The notes beneath the pieces were generated by a model. The model was not told the origin of the DNA, searched no databases, and worked only from the letters and a program-made list of their open reading frames with translations. A DNA stretch of 64,000 bases, taken from assembly GCF_029537235.1 (NCBI RefSeq), contig NZ_CP120638.1, positions 4,032,501 through 4,096,500 on the forward strand, written 5' to 3'. This stretch comes from Rhizobium sp. 32-5/1 (GTDB lineage Bacteria; Pseudomonadota; Alphaproteobacteria; Rhizobiales; Rhizobiaceae). Shown piece by piece: positions 19,619 through 28,869 of this stretch (its first letter is position 1; each line of letters opens with the position of its first letter). Position numbers and translations under genes: made by a program.

Positions 19619-20020
19619 ATGATAACAATTCTTTGCATTGATGATGAAGCCGATATCCGCTCGCTGATCGTGGAGGAACTGCAGGAGGCAGGATTCAACA
19701 CGCTCGAGGCATCCAACGGCCGGGAAGGCCTCGAGGTGCTGATCGCAAAATGGCCCGATATCGTCATCTGTGATATCACAATGCCGGAGATGGATGGACA
19801 TAGCTTGATTGCGGAAATTCAGGTCAACTATCCTGATCTCACCAATATCCCGTTCATTTTCCTGACCGCCCTGACCGACCGGCAGAACAAGCTCGATGGA
19901 CTCAAAGCCGGCGCTGCCGACTACCTCACCAAGCCGATCGACTTCGATCTCTTGATGGCAAAGGTCTCCGGCTGCGTCGTCCGCATCGAGAACGATCGCA
20001 AGACCGGCCGCTCCTTCTAG
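19619..20020 (+). CDS. Single-domain response regulator
   Basis: This is a 133-residue stand-alone receiver domain with no output domain. The acidic pair is in CIDDEAD, the phosphoacceptor in VICDITMPEMDGH, the switch Thr in IFLTALTDR and the conserved Lys in YLTKPID. It starts 15 bp after the repaired stop of the histidine kinase gene, so the two are almost certainly co-transcribed and likely cognate partners. It could act as a phosphate shuttle to the other receiver proteins in the cluster; that is inference from gene order. Confidence 0.9.
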   Translation: MITILCIDDEADIRSLIVEELQEAGFNTLEASNGREGLEVLIAKWPDIVICDITMPEMDGHSLIAEIQVNYPDLTNIPFIFLTALTDRQNKLDGLKAGAADYLTKPIDFDLLMAKVSGCVVRIENDRKTGRSF

Positions 20021-20062
20021 GCTCGTCATATGACGCAAACGACGCTTCGGGACTGTCGCCGT

Positions 20063-21066
20063 TCAGCGTGCGGCCTGTAGCGTCAGCTTGCGCTCGGCGC
20101 GTTCCTGTTGGGGTGAGCGGTTATAGAGCTCGCGATAACACTTGGAAAAATGCGAGGCGGAAACGAAGCCGCAGGCGACCGCCACTTCAACGACGGGCAT
20201 GGCCGACTGGACGAGTAGATGGCGTGCGCGGTCCAGCCGGATTTCCAGATAGTAGCGGGCAGGGGAGCGACCCATTTCCTGGCGGAACAGGCGTTCGATC
20301 TGGCGGCGCGAAAGGCCGGCGCTGTCGGCGATCTCCAGCAGCGACAAGGGCTCCGAGAGGTTGCCTTCCATCAGTTCGATGATCGACAGGACCTTGGCAT
20401 TCTGGACCCCCAGACGGGCGCGCAGTGGCAGGCGCTGGCGGTCATGCGGGCCGCGCACGCGGTCGGTCAGGGCCTGCTCGCAGACGCGGTTGACGAGGTT
20501 TTCGCCAAAATCCTGGTCGATCAGGTTGAGCATCATGTCGAGCGAGGCCGTACCGCCGGCGCAGGTGTAGATATTTCCGTCGATTTCGTAGAGATCGGCA
20601 TAGACATCGACCTGGGGAAGCTTTCGGCAAAGCCGGGCAGGTTTTCCCAGTGAATAGCACAACGCTTGCCAGTCAAGAGGCCGGCAGAGGCCAGCACATG
20701 GGCGCCCGTACAGAGGCTGCCGACGGAGACGCCGCGATTGTAGACTTCGCGCAGCCAGGCATTGACGGATTTGTTGTAGAAATCTTCGACATAAATGCCG
20801 GAACAGACCAGCACCATGGAGGGACGGTTTTCGCCGCCCAGATATTTGCGTTCGTCGGCCAAGGATGAATTGACCTCGATACCGATACCGCTCGACGACA
20901 GCACCTGAAGGCCATCGGTCGAGGCGAGGCGCCACGTATAGGCCTCGTAGCCGAGCATGCGGTTTGCTATGCGCAGGGTCTCGATCGCCGCGGAAAACGG
21001 CAGCATGGAAAAGTTCGGCACCAGAAAGAAAACGAGGGATCGTTTTTTAGTCATTGGCTTGTTCAT
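20063..21066 (-). CDS. GlxA family AraC-type transcriptional regulator, frameshifted
   Basis: This is a transcription regulator with an N-terminal DJ-1/PfpI-like (class I amidotransferase-like) domain and a C-terminal AraC DNA-binding domain. The first part carries VGSLCTGAHVLASAGLLTGKR and breaks at a C4 run near 20618-20622. Adding one C joins it to QVDVYADLYEIDGNIYTCAGGTA in the other frame. The HTH region includes LLEIADSAGLSRRQIERLF and CGFVSASHFSKCYRE. GlxA-type regulators include the betaine and carnitine catabolism regulators GbdR and CdhR. It lies 3 kb from the methyl-transfer module, so a link is possible but unproven. ATGs at 21066 and 21054 are both possible starts. Confidence 0.87.
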
Positions 21067-21426
21067 GAGACGGTTCCATGGCCAGAGGATGTCGCATTTG
21101 TCACGTGGAATCTGGATTCCCAGCTGGCCTGAATACGACATTCGCATGGATGTCCGCGACGGGGAAGAAATAAATATTTGCGACATGGGGCGTGCCGCCT
21201 CAAAACTGGTCATTCGGCGATGCGGGCGCCTATTCTTTTTGCCTTCAGCGACGAATATGTCGTTTTCGGAAAACTATGCTGGAAGATGAACGGTCGTTCG
21301 TGGAGGTTCCCAATGGTTGCAGAGTTTGCAATTTGCGACGTGTGCGGCTCGCCCATTGCCGCATGTCGGATTTGGAGTATTCGAAGTTTGTGACCCTGTC
21401 GTTGCGTACCGAAAGACGCTGAATCA
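21067..21426. other. Intergenic region, no gene recognised
   Basis: This stretch lies upstream of the GlxA-type regulator (minus strand) and downstream of the DUF1127 gene terminator. The short frames present overlap on both strands and show no conserved motif, signal peptide or convincing ribosome binding site. The regulator's promoter is expected here, but I cannot place it. Confidence 0.4.
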
Positions 21427-21460
21427 AAAGGGCACTCCGCCGTCATGGTGGAATGCCCTT
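21427..21460 (-). terminator. Rho-independent terminator downstream of DUF1127 gene
   Basis: AAGGGCA at 21428-21434 pairs with TGCCCTT at 21454-21460, with further inner pairing (CTCCGCC against GGTGGAA, imperfect). On the minus strand the stem is followed by TTTT. It lies about 65 bp downstream of the DUF1127 gene ending at 21524. Confidence 0.65.
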
Positions 21461-21523
21461 ATCATGCGTCGATCCGATTTCGACAGGACGGTTCGTCCTT
21501 TTGTTCTGCCGGGATCAGTGATG

Positions 21524-21739
21524 TCATCGTGTCGGTTTGCCGCTCTTGGAGGCGGAGGCGGATGGGAAGCCGATATCCTTCAGCGTATCGTAGGAAAGGC
21601 CTTCGAAGGCACGTTCGGTGCGGTGCTGCTGCCATGCGCCGACCATACGAGCGCGCAGGGCGAGCACGGACAGGAACAGGCTGGTGGAAAGCGTCGGACG
21701 ACGTCCGGAAGCGCTGTGTTCAAAGCTTGAGAAAGTCAT
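21524..21739 (-). CDS. DUF1127 domain small protein
   Basis: This is a 71-residue protein from the ATG at 21739. The C-terminal region reads FEGLSYDTLKDIGFPSAS, the core DUF1127 motif (L-x-x-L-x-x-x-x-L-x-D-IG). DUF1127 proteins of alphaproteobacteria are short, basic, and in Agrobacterium have been linked to RNA turnover and to phosphate and carbon physiology. The upstream half is variable (MTFSSFEHSASGRRPT). It is followed by a terminator and lies about 100 bp downstream of a second DUF1127-like gene on the same strand. Confidence 0.8.
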   Translation of the reverse strand: MTFSSFEHSASGRRPTLSTSLFLSVLALRARMVGAWQQHRTERAFEGLSYDTLKDIGFPSASASKSGKPTR

Positions 21740-21844
21740 TGTTCTGGTTCCTTTTGAGGTTTTGGGTTTCAAAAGGTCGCGACCATGTCAGGATAATGCC
21801 GCAACCTCATTCATCATTCCAACGAATATATTTGATGTTCTGCA

Positions 21845-22078
21845 TCAAATATCGTTGTGCTTTAGCTTCCGTGAAAACGCGATGTCCTGATGCAGCGATG
21901 GGGGCAGGGCATCGATTTCCCGTGCCGCCTTGCGGCGGTTATCGGCAATTCTGCGGACTTGCCGATCACGCGTCATTTGCAGCAGCAGCGGTGCGATCAC
22001 ACGACGGACAACAAAGGCGAAGTTTCCGGCGCGCAGGCGGACTGCGGTTTCGGTTTGCAGACTCGACTTTAGGGACAT
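21845..22078 (-). CDS. Small DUF1127-like protein
   Basis: This is a 77-residue basic protein. Its C-terminal half, REIDALPPSLHQDIAFSRK, resembles DUF1127 (leucine spacing followed by D-I), though the usual IG is IA here. The N-terminal half is helical and arginine-rich. It is transcribed divergently from the LysR gene at 22197 across a 118-bp gap, an arrangement that often means the LysR protein regulates it. GGGAGGCTCC around 22079-22088 on the plus strand corresponds to a good minus-strand ribosome binding site. Confidence 0.65.
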   Translation of the reverse strand: MSLKSSLQTETAVRLRAGNFAFVVRRVIAPLLLQMTRDRQVRRIADNRRKAAREIDALPPSLHQDIAFSRKLKHNDI

Positions 22079-22196
22079 GGGAGGCTCCTTTCGTCTCGTT
22101 CGATGTTTGCAACTTGACTATCGCGCTTCGGTGATGTTCAATCAAACGAAATGATGTGATGTTATCTTGAAGAAAAATTGATCCTGGAGCTTCCCC

Positions 22197-23080
22197 ATGA
22201 ACATGATGCTGCGACATGCCCTTCCGCTTCTGGAAATGGACATTCTGAAAACCTTCGTCGCCATCGCCGAAACCGGAAACTTCACCACGGCGGCCGAAAC
22301 GGTCTACAGAACGCCATCTGCGGTTTCGATGCAGATCAAGAAGCTTGAGGAAATGCTCGGCTGCGTGCTGTTCTTGCGGGACGCCCGTTCGGTGTCACTG
22401 ACGCCGAACGGGGAACTGCTGCTTGGCTATGCGCGCCGCCTGCTGGCGCTCAACAACGAGGCCGTATCGCGCTTCCTGCTCCCGGATATGAACGGCGTCG
22501 TGCGCGTCGGTGCGCCTGAGGATATCGGCGAGCGTATTCTTCCAGAGGTGTTGAAGCGCTTTGCGGAATCCTATCCCAACGTCACCGTCGATGTGATGAT
22601 CGGCAACAGCAGTGTCCTTCGCAAGCGTGTCGAGGAGCACCGGATGGATATTGCCCTGTTCAACAGCATGGCCGGCGAGAATTCCGGGGCGGAGAAATTC
22701 TCATGTCGGAAAGACTGGTCTGGACCGGCACCAAATGCGGCACGGCGCATACGCGTGACCCCTTGCCCATCTCGATGTGGGAGGATGGCTGCGTCTGGCG
22801 CGCCGACGCCGTCGAAAAGCTTTCGAGAGCCGGGCGCAAATTCCGCGTTGCCTTCCTCAGCGCCCATACGACGGGCCAGCGGGCAGCCATTCAGGCGGAT
22901 CTGGCCATTGCGCCCCTACCGCGTTACCTCGTGCAGGGTGACCTCGTGGCGCTGGGCGAGAGCAACGGCCTGCCGGAACTAGGCTATTACAATATCGGCC
23001 TGCAGGTCATCGACAAAGCATCGCCGCCAGTGCTGGCCGTGGCCGATCACGTGCGTGCGGCCTTCGTCGATCTGCAGTAG
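22197..23080 (+). CDS. LysR family transcriptional regulator, frameshifted
   Basis: The N-terminal winged helix-turn-helix (MDILKTFVAIAETGNFTTAAETVYRTPSAVSMQIKKLEE) is a classic LysR domain. The effector domain starts at VRVGAPEDIGERILPEVL. The frame breaks near 22696-22699, where adding an A to GAGAAATTC gives EKILMSERLVWTGTK and joins the C-terminal half that runs to 23080. The repaired length of about 294 residues is normal for the family. It faces the DUF1127-like gene at 22078. The effector ligand is not predictable. Confidence 0.87.
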
Positions 23081-23105
23081 AGCTTCGTTCGGGGGCGAAC
23101 AGCGA

Positions 23106-24181
23106 TCAGTCGTCTGCCTTTTTCAGCCAGCGCAGCACCCTGATTTCATCCTCGTCCATCCAGCGCGTCAGGGTTTCGCTGCGGCTAGGCCGTATTTTTA
23201 GGAGCGCGGAAAGCTCATTGGCCTCGAAATCGGCAAAAACCTTAGGATGGATATAGGACGAGCGGCAGACGGCGCGCGTGTTGACCAGACGGGCGGCGAC
23301 GGAATCGATGATCTCGTTGACCTGCCGCGTCCGCTGGCTCTGGCTTGACGCGGGCTCGATCGCCGCAAGCGCAGTCGCCGCCATGCGGGTCGCACCCCAG
23401 GTCCGGAACTGGCGCGAGGAGAAGGCACCGCCGCTGGCGTCGCGGATATAGGCGTTGACGTCCTGCGAGCGGATCGCATGCCGCTTGCCCTCTTCGTCCA
23501 TATATTGGAACAGATGCTGGCCGGGCAGTTCCTGCAGCATGCGGATGGCGCGTGTGATGCGCCGGTCGCTGTGGCTGAGGCGCCATTCCTTGCCGGATTT
23601 CCCCTTGAAATTGAAATGCACGCTGGAGCCTTCGATCTTCACATGCCGGTTGCGCAATGTGGTGAGCCCGTAGGAGCCGTTTTCCTGCGCGTAGGTCGCG
23701 TTGCCGACACGAATGAAAAGATTGTCCAGCAGCCAGACGACGGTTGCGAGCGCCTTATCGATGCCCAGCTTGCGCAAGCGAAGATCGCCGTCCACCCGTT
23801 CGCGGATCTTCGGCAGACGGGCTGCAAAGGCGGGGAGTTGCGCGAATTTCGCCTTGCCGCGTTCCTCGGACCAGTCCGGATGGTATCGGTATTGTTTCCG
23901 ACCCTTGGCATCGCGTCCGGTCGCCTGCAGGTGCGTGCGCGGTTCGGCGGAGATGACAACGTCGGTATAGGCGGGGGAATGGCCAGTGCCGAGATACGGT
24001 CGATCACGTCAGAATCGGTGACGCGCTTGCCGTTCTCGTCATAATACAGAAAGCCGCGCTTGCCCGCCTTTCGCGTGATGCCGCTCTCCAGACCATCGAT
24101 ATAGAGGAGGTCGGCGGCGGCATCGCTGCTGCGAGCCTCTCCGTCGTCCTCCGGCCTGATATGGGTGATGATCTGATCCAC
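23106..24181 (-). CDS. DNA topoisomerase IB (eukaryotic/poxvirus type), frameshifted
   Basis: This is a type IB topoisomerase that relaxes supercoils via a 3'-phosphotyrosyl intermediate. The N-terminal part (LLYIDGLESGITRKAGKRGFLYYDENGKRV) breaks at a C5 run near 23971-23976. Adding one C gives [34 protein letters not shown], the family's conserved core. Later motifs include LLDNLFIRVGNATYAQENGSYGLTTLRNRHV, SDRRITRAIR and the catalytic Tyr in SSYIHPKVF. These small enzymes are common accessory genes in rhizobia. It is the last gene before the strand switch, 57 bp downstream of the ASKHA gene. Confidence 0.9.
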
Positions 24182-24238
24182 AGCCGCAGAACGCCGTTCC
24201 GCGAACTTGGTTCCGGGACTGCTGATACCAGGTCGAAA

Positions 24239-26278
24239 TCAGTCGCGGCTGCGCCGCCTGCGCCGTCCGCCACCTTCGCCATCGTCGGCCAGCACCTTGC
24301 GCTCCGGCAGGGTCACCACGGCCGAAAGCTTGGGGAAGGTATCGACCTTGTTCGGCAGAGCCATGGCGTAGACGAAATGCTCCTGGAACTTCGGCTCCAG
24401 CGCCGTCTCGATCTTCTCGATGCGGTTGACCGTCTGCTCGATTTCGCGGCGGTGGCTACGGTTGAGCAGAGCCATCAGCGCGCCGGTTCCGGCCGCGTTT
24501 CCAACAGCCTTCACTTCGGACAGGTCGCAGTCCGGAATGAGCCCGAGCACCATGGCGTATTTGGGATCGATGAACGAGCCGAAAGCGCCGGCAAAGCGGA
24601 TCGTATCGACATGCTCGATCTCGAGCTTTTCCATCAGAAGCTTGATGCCGGCATAGAGTGCGGCCTTGGCGAGCTGGATGGCGCGCACGTCGTTCTGGGT
24701 AACCGTGATGCGCTGCTCGCCGTCGTGCAGCAGATAGGAGAACGTGCGGCCGTTTTGGAGGATACGCGGGCTCTTTTCCGCCATCGCACCATCGACGACG
24801 CCGTCTTCCGAGATGATGCCGGCAAGATACATTTCCGCGACCACCTCGATAATCGCCGAGCCGCAGATGCCGGTGACGCCCACCGCAGCCGCATCCTCGG
24901 CAAAACCCTCTTCATCCGACCACTTCTCGACACCGATGACGCGGAATTTCGGCTCCAGCGTCACGGGATCGATGCGCACGCGCTCTATTGCACCGGGAGC
25001 GGCCCGCTGTCCCGAGGAGATTTCGGCACCTTCGAAGGCCGGGCCGGTGGGCGAGGAGGCGGCGACGCAGCGTTTGCTGTTGCCGAGCACGATTTCGGCA
25101 TTGGTGCCGACATCGACGAGCAGCATCATCTTGTCTTGCCGATAGGGGCCTTCGGCAAGCGTTGCGCCTGCGGCGTCAGCGCCGACATGGCCAGCGATGC
25201 AGGGCAACATGTAGAGCCGTGCGCCCCTGTTGACGTCGATGTCGATCTCGTGCGCCCAGAACTGCAGCGCACCGGAAACCGCGAGCGCAAACGGCGCCTG
25301 ACCGAGTTCGGTCGGGTCGATGCCTAGGAACAGGTGGTGCATGATCGGATTGCCGACAAAGACCATGTCGAGAATGTCGTGACGGTCGACTTCGCCTTCC
25401 GCGCAGACCTTGCCGATCAGCACGTTAATTGCCTCGCGTACGGCCTTGGTCATGGCTTCCCGGCCATCCGGGTTCATCATGACATAGGAGACGCGGCTCA
25501 TCAGGTCTTCGCCGAAGCGGATCTGCGGATTGGAGGTGCCGGAGGAGGCAACGATGCGGCCGGACAGCAACGAGACAAGGTGCATGGCGATCGTCGTCGA
25601 GCCGATGTCGCAGGCAATGCCATAGGCCTCGTTCTTCAGGCCGGGATAAAGCGCGACGATGAACGGGCGCGAACTATCCATGTCGCGATGGATGGCGGCG
25701 GTCACGCCCCAGTTACCCTTGCGCAGGATGCCCTGAACTTGCGGGATCAGGTGTGGCGCGATCAGCAGATCCTTCCAGCCCCAGTCCTTTTCCAGCATGA
25801 CCTTCAGCCGGTCGAGATCACCGAGCGGCTTGTGCATGTCGGGCTCATCGACTTCGACATAACACAGCTGGATCGCCGCATTGCGCTCGATAACGCGGTC
25901 CGTTGCGGCCTTGCGCACCACCTGTGCGTTGATCACCGTATCTTGCGGCACGTCGATGACGAGGTCACCGAGGATTTGAGCGGAGCAGGAGAGGCGCCGG
26001 CCATCGGGCAGGTCGCGGACCGAGGCGTAGCGCTGTTCCTTGGGGCCGAGCGGCGAGATATGGTCGTTGGACGAGACGATCTTGTGCTTGGCGAAATTGC
26101 CTTCCTGCACGGTCACCTGACAGCGCCCGCAGGTGGCTCGCCCGCCGCAGACGCTCTCGACATAGACGCCAAGCTGACGTGCGGCATCGAGCACCGGCGT
26201 GCCAACCGGAAAACGGCCGCGCTTGCCCGAAGGCATGAAGAGGACGAGGGGATCGCTTTTGTTCTGCTCTGCCGACAC
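24239..26278 (-). CDS. [2Fe-2S] ferredoxin-ASKHA (DUF4445) corrinoid-reactivating protein, RamA/RACo-like
   Basis: This 679-residue cytosolic protein is predicted to reduce and reactivate inactive Co(II) corrinoid proteins with ATP. Residues 1-110 form a plant-type [2Fe-2S] ferredoxin with Cys44, Cys50, Cys53 and Cys98 (CX5CX2C...C). After a linker, the ASKHA ATPase domain contains GIACDIGSTTIAMHLV, FGEDLMSRVSY, VGNPIMHHL, DVGTNAEIVLG and GICGSAIIEVVAEMY, all DUF4445 landmarks. The C-terminus is arginine-rich (GGGRRRRRSRD). It lies at the 3' end of the corrinoid methyl-transfer operon, just as reactivases accompany methyltransferases in methanogens and acetogens. Confidence 0.92.
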   Translation of the reverse strand: MSAEQNKSDPLVLFMPSGKRGRFPVGTPVLDAARQLGVYVESVCGGRATCGRCQVTVQEGNFAKHKIVSSNDHISPLGPKEQRYASVRDLPDGRRLSCSAQILGDLVIDVPQDTVINAQVVRKAATDRVIERNAAIQLCYVEVDEPDMHKPLGDLDRLKVMLEKDWGWKDLLIAPHLIPQVQGILRKGNWGVTAAIHRDMDSSRPFIVALYPGLKNEAYGIACDIGSTTIAMHLVSLLSGRIVASSGTSNPQIRFGEDLMSRVSYVMMNPDGREAMTKAVREAINVLIGKVCAEGEVDRHDILDMVFVGNPIMHHLFLGIDPTELGQAPFALAVSGALQFWAHEIDIDVNRGARLYMLPCIAGHVGADAAGATLAEGPYRQDKMMLLVDVGTNAEIVLGNSKRCVAASSPTGPAFEGAEISSGQRAAPGAIERVRIDPVTLEPKFRVIGVEKWSDEEGFAEDAAAVGVTGICGSAIIEVVAEMYLAGIISEDGVVDGAMAEKSPRILQNGRTFSYLLHDGEQRITVTQNDVRAIQLAKAALYAGIKLLMEKLEIEHVDTIRFAGAFGSFIDPKYAMVLGLIPDCDLSEVKAVGNAAGTGALMALLNRSHRREIEQTVNRIEKIETALEPKFQEHFVYAMALPNKVDTFPKLSAVVTLPERKVLADDGEGGGRRRRRSRD

Positions 26279-26304
26279 GATCAGTTTCTTCCTTATGCCT
26301 TGGC

Positions 26305-26646
26305 CTATTCGCTCAGACGTCGCGCATTGGCGCGGACACGGCTGCCATAGGGTTTCAGGGCCGCGACAGCGACGCGGTCGGAGGCGCCTGAAAGGCCAGC
26401 GCAGGTGCCGGTTGCAAGCGCCGCGACGGCGATCATGCCTTCCTTCACCATGGCCGTATTCACGGCCATGACGCTTTCCATGGCGGCAGACAGTTTCTCG
26501 GTGATCATCTGCCCGATTTCCGCAGCACCTCCGGTCGATCCGTTCATGCCGGAGATGGCAAGGTCCTGCATGCGCGAGGACACGACCATCGGGGCCTGGA
26601 ACCAGAGGCTCGCAAATTCGTCGAGCAGGTCTGCACTGAAAAACAT
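26305..26646 (-). CDS. Small helical protein of unknown function in the methyl-transfer operon
   Basis: This is a 113-residue protein, rich in Ala and Met and predicted to be mainly alpha-helical: MFFSADLLDEFASLWFQAPM, then GGAAEIGQMITEKLSAAMES and KEGMIAVAALATGTCAGLSG. It has no signal peptide and no known catalytic motif. Its heptad-like character recalls phasins or helical scaffolds, but I cannot assign a family. It lies 26 bp upstream of the ASKHA reactivase gene and 72 bp after the pterin-dependent methyltransferase gene, all on one strand, so it is probably a conserved accessory of the module. Confidence 0.65.
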   Translation of the reverse strand: MFFSADLLDEFASLWFQAPMVVSSRMQDLAISGMNGSTGGAAEIGQMITEKLSAAMESVMAVNTAMVKEGMIAVAALATGTCAGLSGASDRVAVAALKPYGSRVRANARRLSE

Positions 26647-26718
26647 GGTGTCTCTTTCCGGGCGGGTATACCGCCGTTTGTGCCTGGCCCTTCCGAATGA
26701 TTCCGGACGGGCGTGGCT

Positions 26719-27666
26719 TTATTCCGGGCGTGCGCGCCCCGCACGTCCACCGCGACGACCGCTGGAGGCACCCGGCGCTGCTGTCGATGCCGCGGCGGCT
26801 TCTCCGGGCTTGTGGTCACGATAGCTCATGATCCAGTTGCCGCAGTTCGGGTCCGTTCCGTTCAGCACGTTGGCTGCGCGGACCGCTTCCATTTCCTGCG
26901 GACGGCAGGGGTTCATGATCGCCGACGTCATGCCGGCGCCGATGACCATCGGGATGAAGCCGGCATTGATGCCATGGCGATGCGGCAGGCCGAACGAGAT
27001 GTTCGACAGGCCGCAGGTGGTGTTGACCTTCAGTTCGTTGCGCAGGCGGTAGAGCAGCGCGAAGACCTGACGGCCGGCATCGCCGAGCGCACCGATCGGC
27101 ATGACCAGCGGGTCGACGATGATATCGTGCGGCTTGATACCATAATCCATGGCCCGCTCGACAATTTTCTTCGCAACTGCGAAACGCACGTCCGGATCCA
27201 TGGAAATGCCGGTTTCGTCATTCGAGATCGCGACAACAGGAACGTCGTATTTCTTGCAAAGCGGCAGGATAGCTTCGAGCTTTTCCTCTTCGCCGGTCAC
27301 CGAATTGACCAGCGGCCGGCCCTTGGCGACTTTCAGTGCAGCCTCGATGGCGGCGGTAACGGAGCTGTCGATCGACAGGGGAACGTCAACGAGGCCCTGG
27401 ACGATTTCCATGGTCTGGACAAGCAGGCCCGGTTCGGTTTCGTTCGGATTGACCGAAGTGACGCCGGCATTGACGTCGAGCATGGTGGCGCCGGCGGCGA
27501 CCTGTTCCAGCGCGTCCTTGATGACGGTGTCGAAATTGCCGACGATCATTTCCGCAGCGAGCTTCTTGCGGCCCGTCGGGTTGATGCGCTCGCCGATCAC
27601 GCAAAAGGGCTGGTCGAAGCCGATGATGATTTCGCGGGTGGCGGAGGCAACGATGGTGCGGGTCAT
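26719..27666 (-). CDS. Pterin-binding methyltransferase (methyltetrahydrofolate:corrinoid type, AcsE/MtrH-like)
   Basis: This is a predicted enzyme moving a methyl group between a corrinoid protein and tetrahydrofolate. It contains the pterin-binding TIM-barrel motifs VIGERINPTGRKKL, TMLDVNAG, PLSIDSS, NSVTGEEEKLE, ISNDETG, IVDPLVMPIG and TTCGLSNISFGLP with its conserved Asn, in the order seen in AcsE and the MetH pterin domain. I choose the ATG at 27666 (MTRTIVASATRE). The C-terminal tail after residue about 290 is low-complexity and basic (GRRGGRAGRARPE). In this operon it probably accepts methyl from the corrinoid protein to make 5-methyl-THF. Confidence 0.92.
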   Translation of the reverse strand: MTRTIVASATREIIIGFDQPFCVIGERINPTGRKKLAAEMIVGNFDTVIKDALEQVAAGATMLDVNAGVTSVNPNETEPGLLVQTMEIVQGLVDVPLSIDSSVTAAIEAALKVAKGRPLVNSVTGEEEKLEAILPLCKKYDVPVVAISNDETGISMDPDVRFAVAKKIVERAMDYGIKPHDIIVDPLVMPIGALGDAGRQVFALLYRLRNELKVNTTCGLSNISFGLPHRHGINAGFIPMVIGAGMTSAIMNPCRPQEMEAVRAANVLNGTDPNCGNWIMSYRDHKPGEAAAASTAAPGASSGRRGGRAGRARPE

Positions 27667-27770
27667 GTCTGATCCTCTGGTCGGGTGGCGCATCCGCTTT
27701 GCTTACGGCGGCTGGTGTGTTTTGGGAAGATGCGCCGGACGACGCATCCCGATTGTTTTTCAGCAGGCGG

Positions 27771-28866
27771 TCAGTGCGGGCGATGCGCCGCGACGTCGGC
27801 CATTTCCTGCTGGTTTTCGGTCTTGCCCTCGCGCAGCGCTTCCATGCGCTCGGCAACGAGCTGGTCGCCGAGGTTGGATCTCGCGCTTCCAGGGCGTGCG
27901 GCCCTTCAGGACGCCCGATTCGTGGACGATCTCGGCGACATATTCTTCCTGGCGATAGGCCATGACGTGCACGCCCGAGACGCCGGCAATTTCCTTGACC
28001 TCGTTGATGATGTCGATGCAGAGCTGCTTGCCTTCCTTCTTCTGGTCCTGCGCGCCTTCCAGGCGGGCGATGATCGAATCAGGAATATGGATGCCCGGAA
28101 CGTTCGAGCGGATCCACTTGGCGGTCTTGGCGGATGCCAGCGGGCCGACGCCGCAGAGGATGTAGCATTTCTCGTCGAAGCCGAGATCGCGGACCTTCTG
28201 CATGTAGCTCCGGAACATCGGCACGTCGAAGCAATACTGGCTCTGGACGAACTGCGCGCCGGCCTCGATCTTCTTGCCGAGCCGGTAGGGACGGAAATCA
28301 TAGGGCGGGGCGAAAGGATTGATGGCAGCACCGAGGAAGACCTGCGGCGGCGTCGTCAGCTTGCGGCCGGACAGGAACTTGCCGTTGTCGCGCATGATCC
28401 GCACGGTTTCCAGCAGCGACATGCAGTCGAGATCGAAGACCGGCTTTGCGCCCGGCTGGTCGCCGGCCTGCACGCCGTCGCCGGTCAGGCACATGATGTT
28501 GGTGACGCCCATGGCGGCAGCGCCCAGTACGTCGCCCTGGATGGCGATGCGATTCTTGTCGCGGCAGGCGATCTGCATGATCGGCGCATAACCCATGCGG
28601 GTGAGCAGCGCGCAGATGCCGACGGACGACATATGGCAATTGGCGCCGGAGGCATCCACCGCGTTGATGCCGTCTACCCAGCCCTCGAAGATCGCGGCGC
28701 GCTCGTAGACGTCCTGCGGATCGGCGCTGTCGGGCGGGTTGAGTTCGGCAGTGACGGCGAATTCGCCGCGGCGCAGGACGCGTTCCAACCGCCCGCGCGA
28801 GGAATGGCCGGGCAGGGGATCGAGCGGCAGGTCACGGCCAAGGGGATTTTCGTCAATATGCGCCAT
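27771..28866 (-). CDS. Methylenetetrahydrofolate reductase family protein (MetF-like), C-terminus frameshifted
   Basis: This is a TIM-barrel protein of the MTHFR family, here probably working in the oxidative direction (5-methyl-THF to methylene-THF) for assimilation or oxidation of demethylation products. Conserved parts include FAVTAELNPPDSADP, the flavin region NIMCLTGDGVQAGDQPGA, DLDCMSLLETV and EAGAQFVQSQYCFD. The plain frame ends in a basic nonsense tail. Removing one base in GAGATCC (27877-27882, plus strand GATCTC) gives SNLGDQLVAERMEALREGK and a stop at 27771. It lies 3 bp from the MTHFR_C gene upstream. A housekeeping metF could exist elsewhere. Confidence 0.9.
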
Positions 28867-28869
28867 GGC

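Noticed and set aside
24161-26350. Two long plus-strand frames (24161-25327 and 25334-26350)
   Set aside because: Both are antisense to the ASKHA reactivase and lack any recognisable domain.
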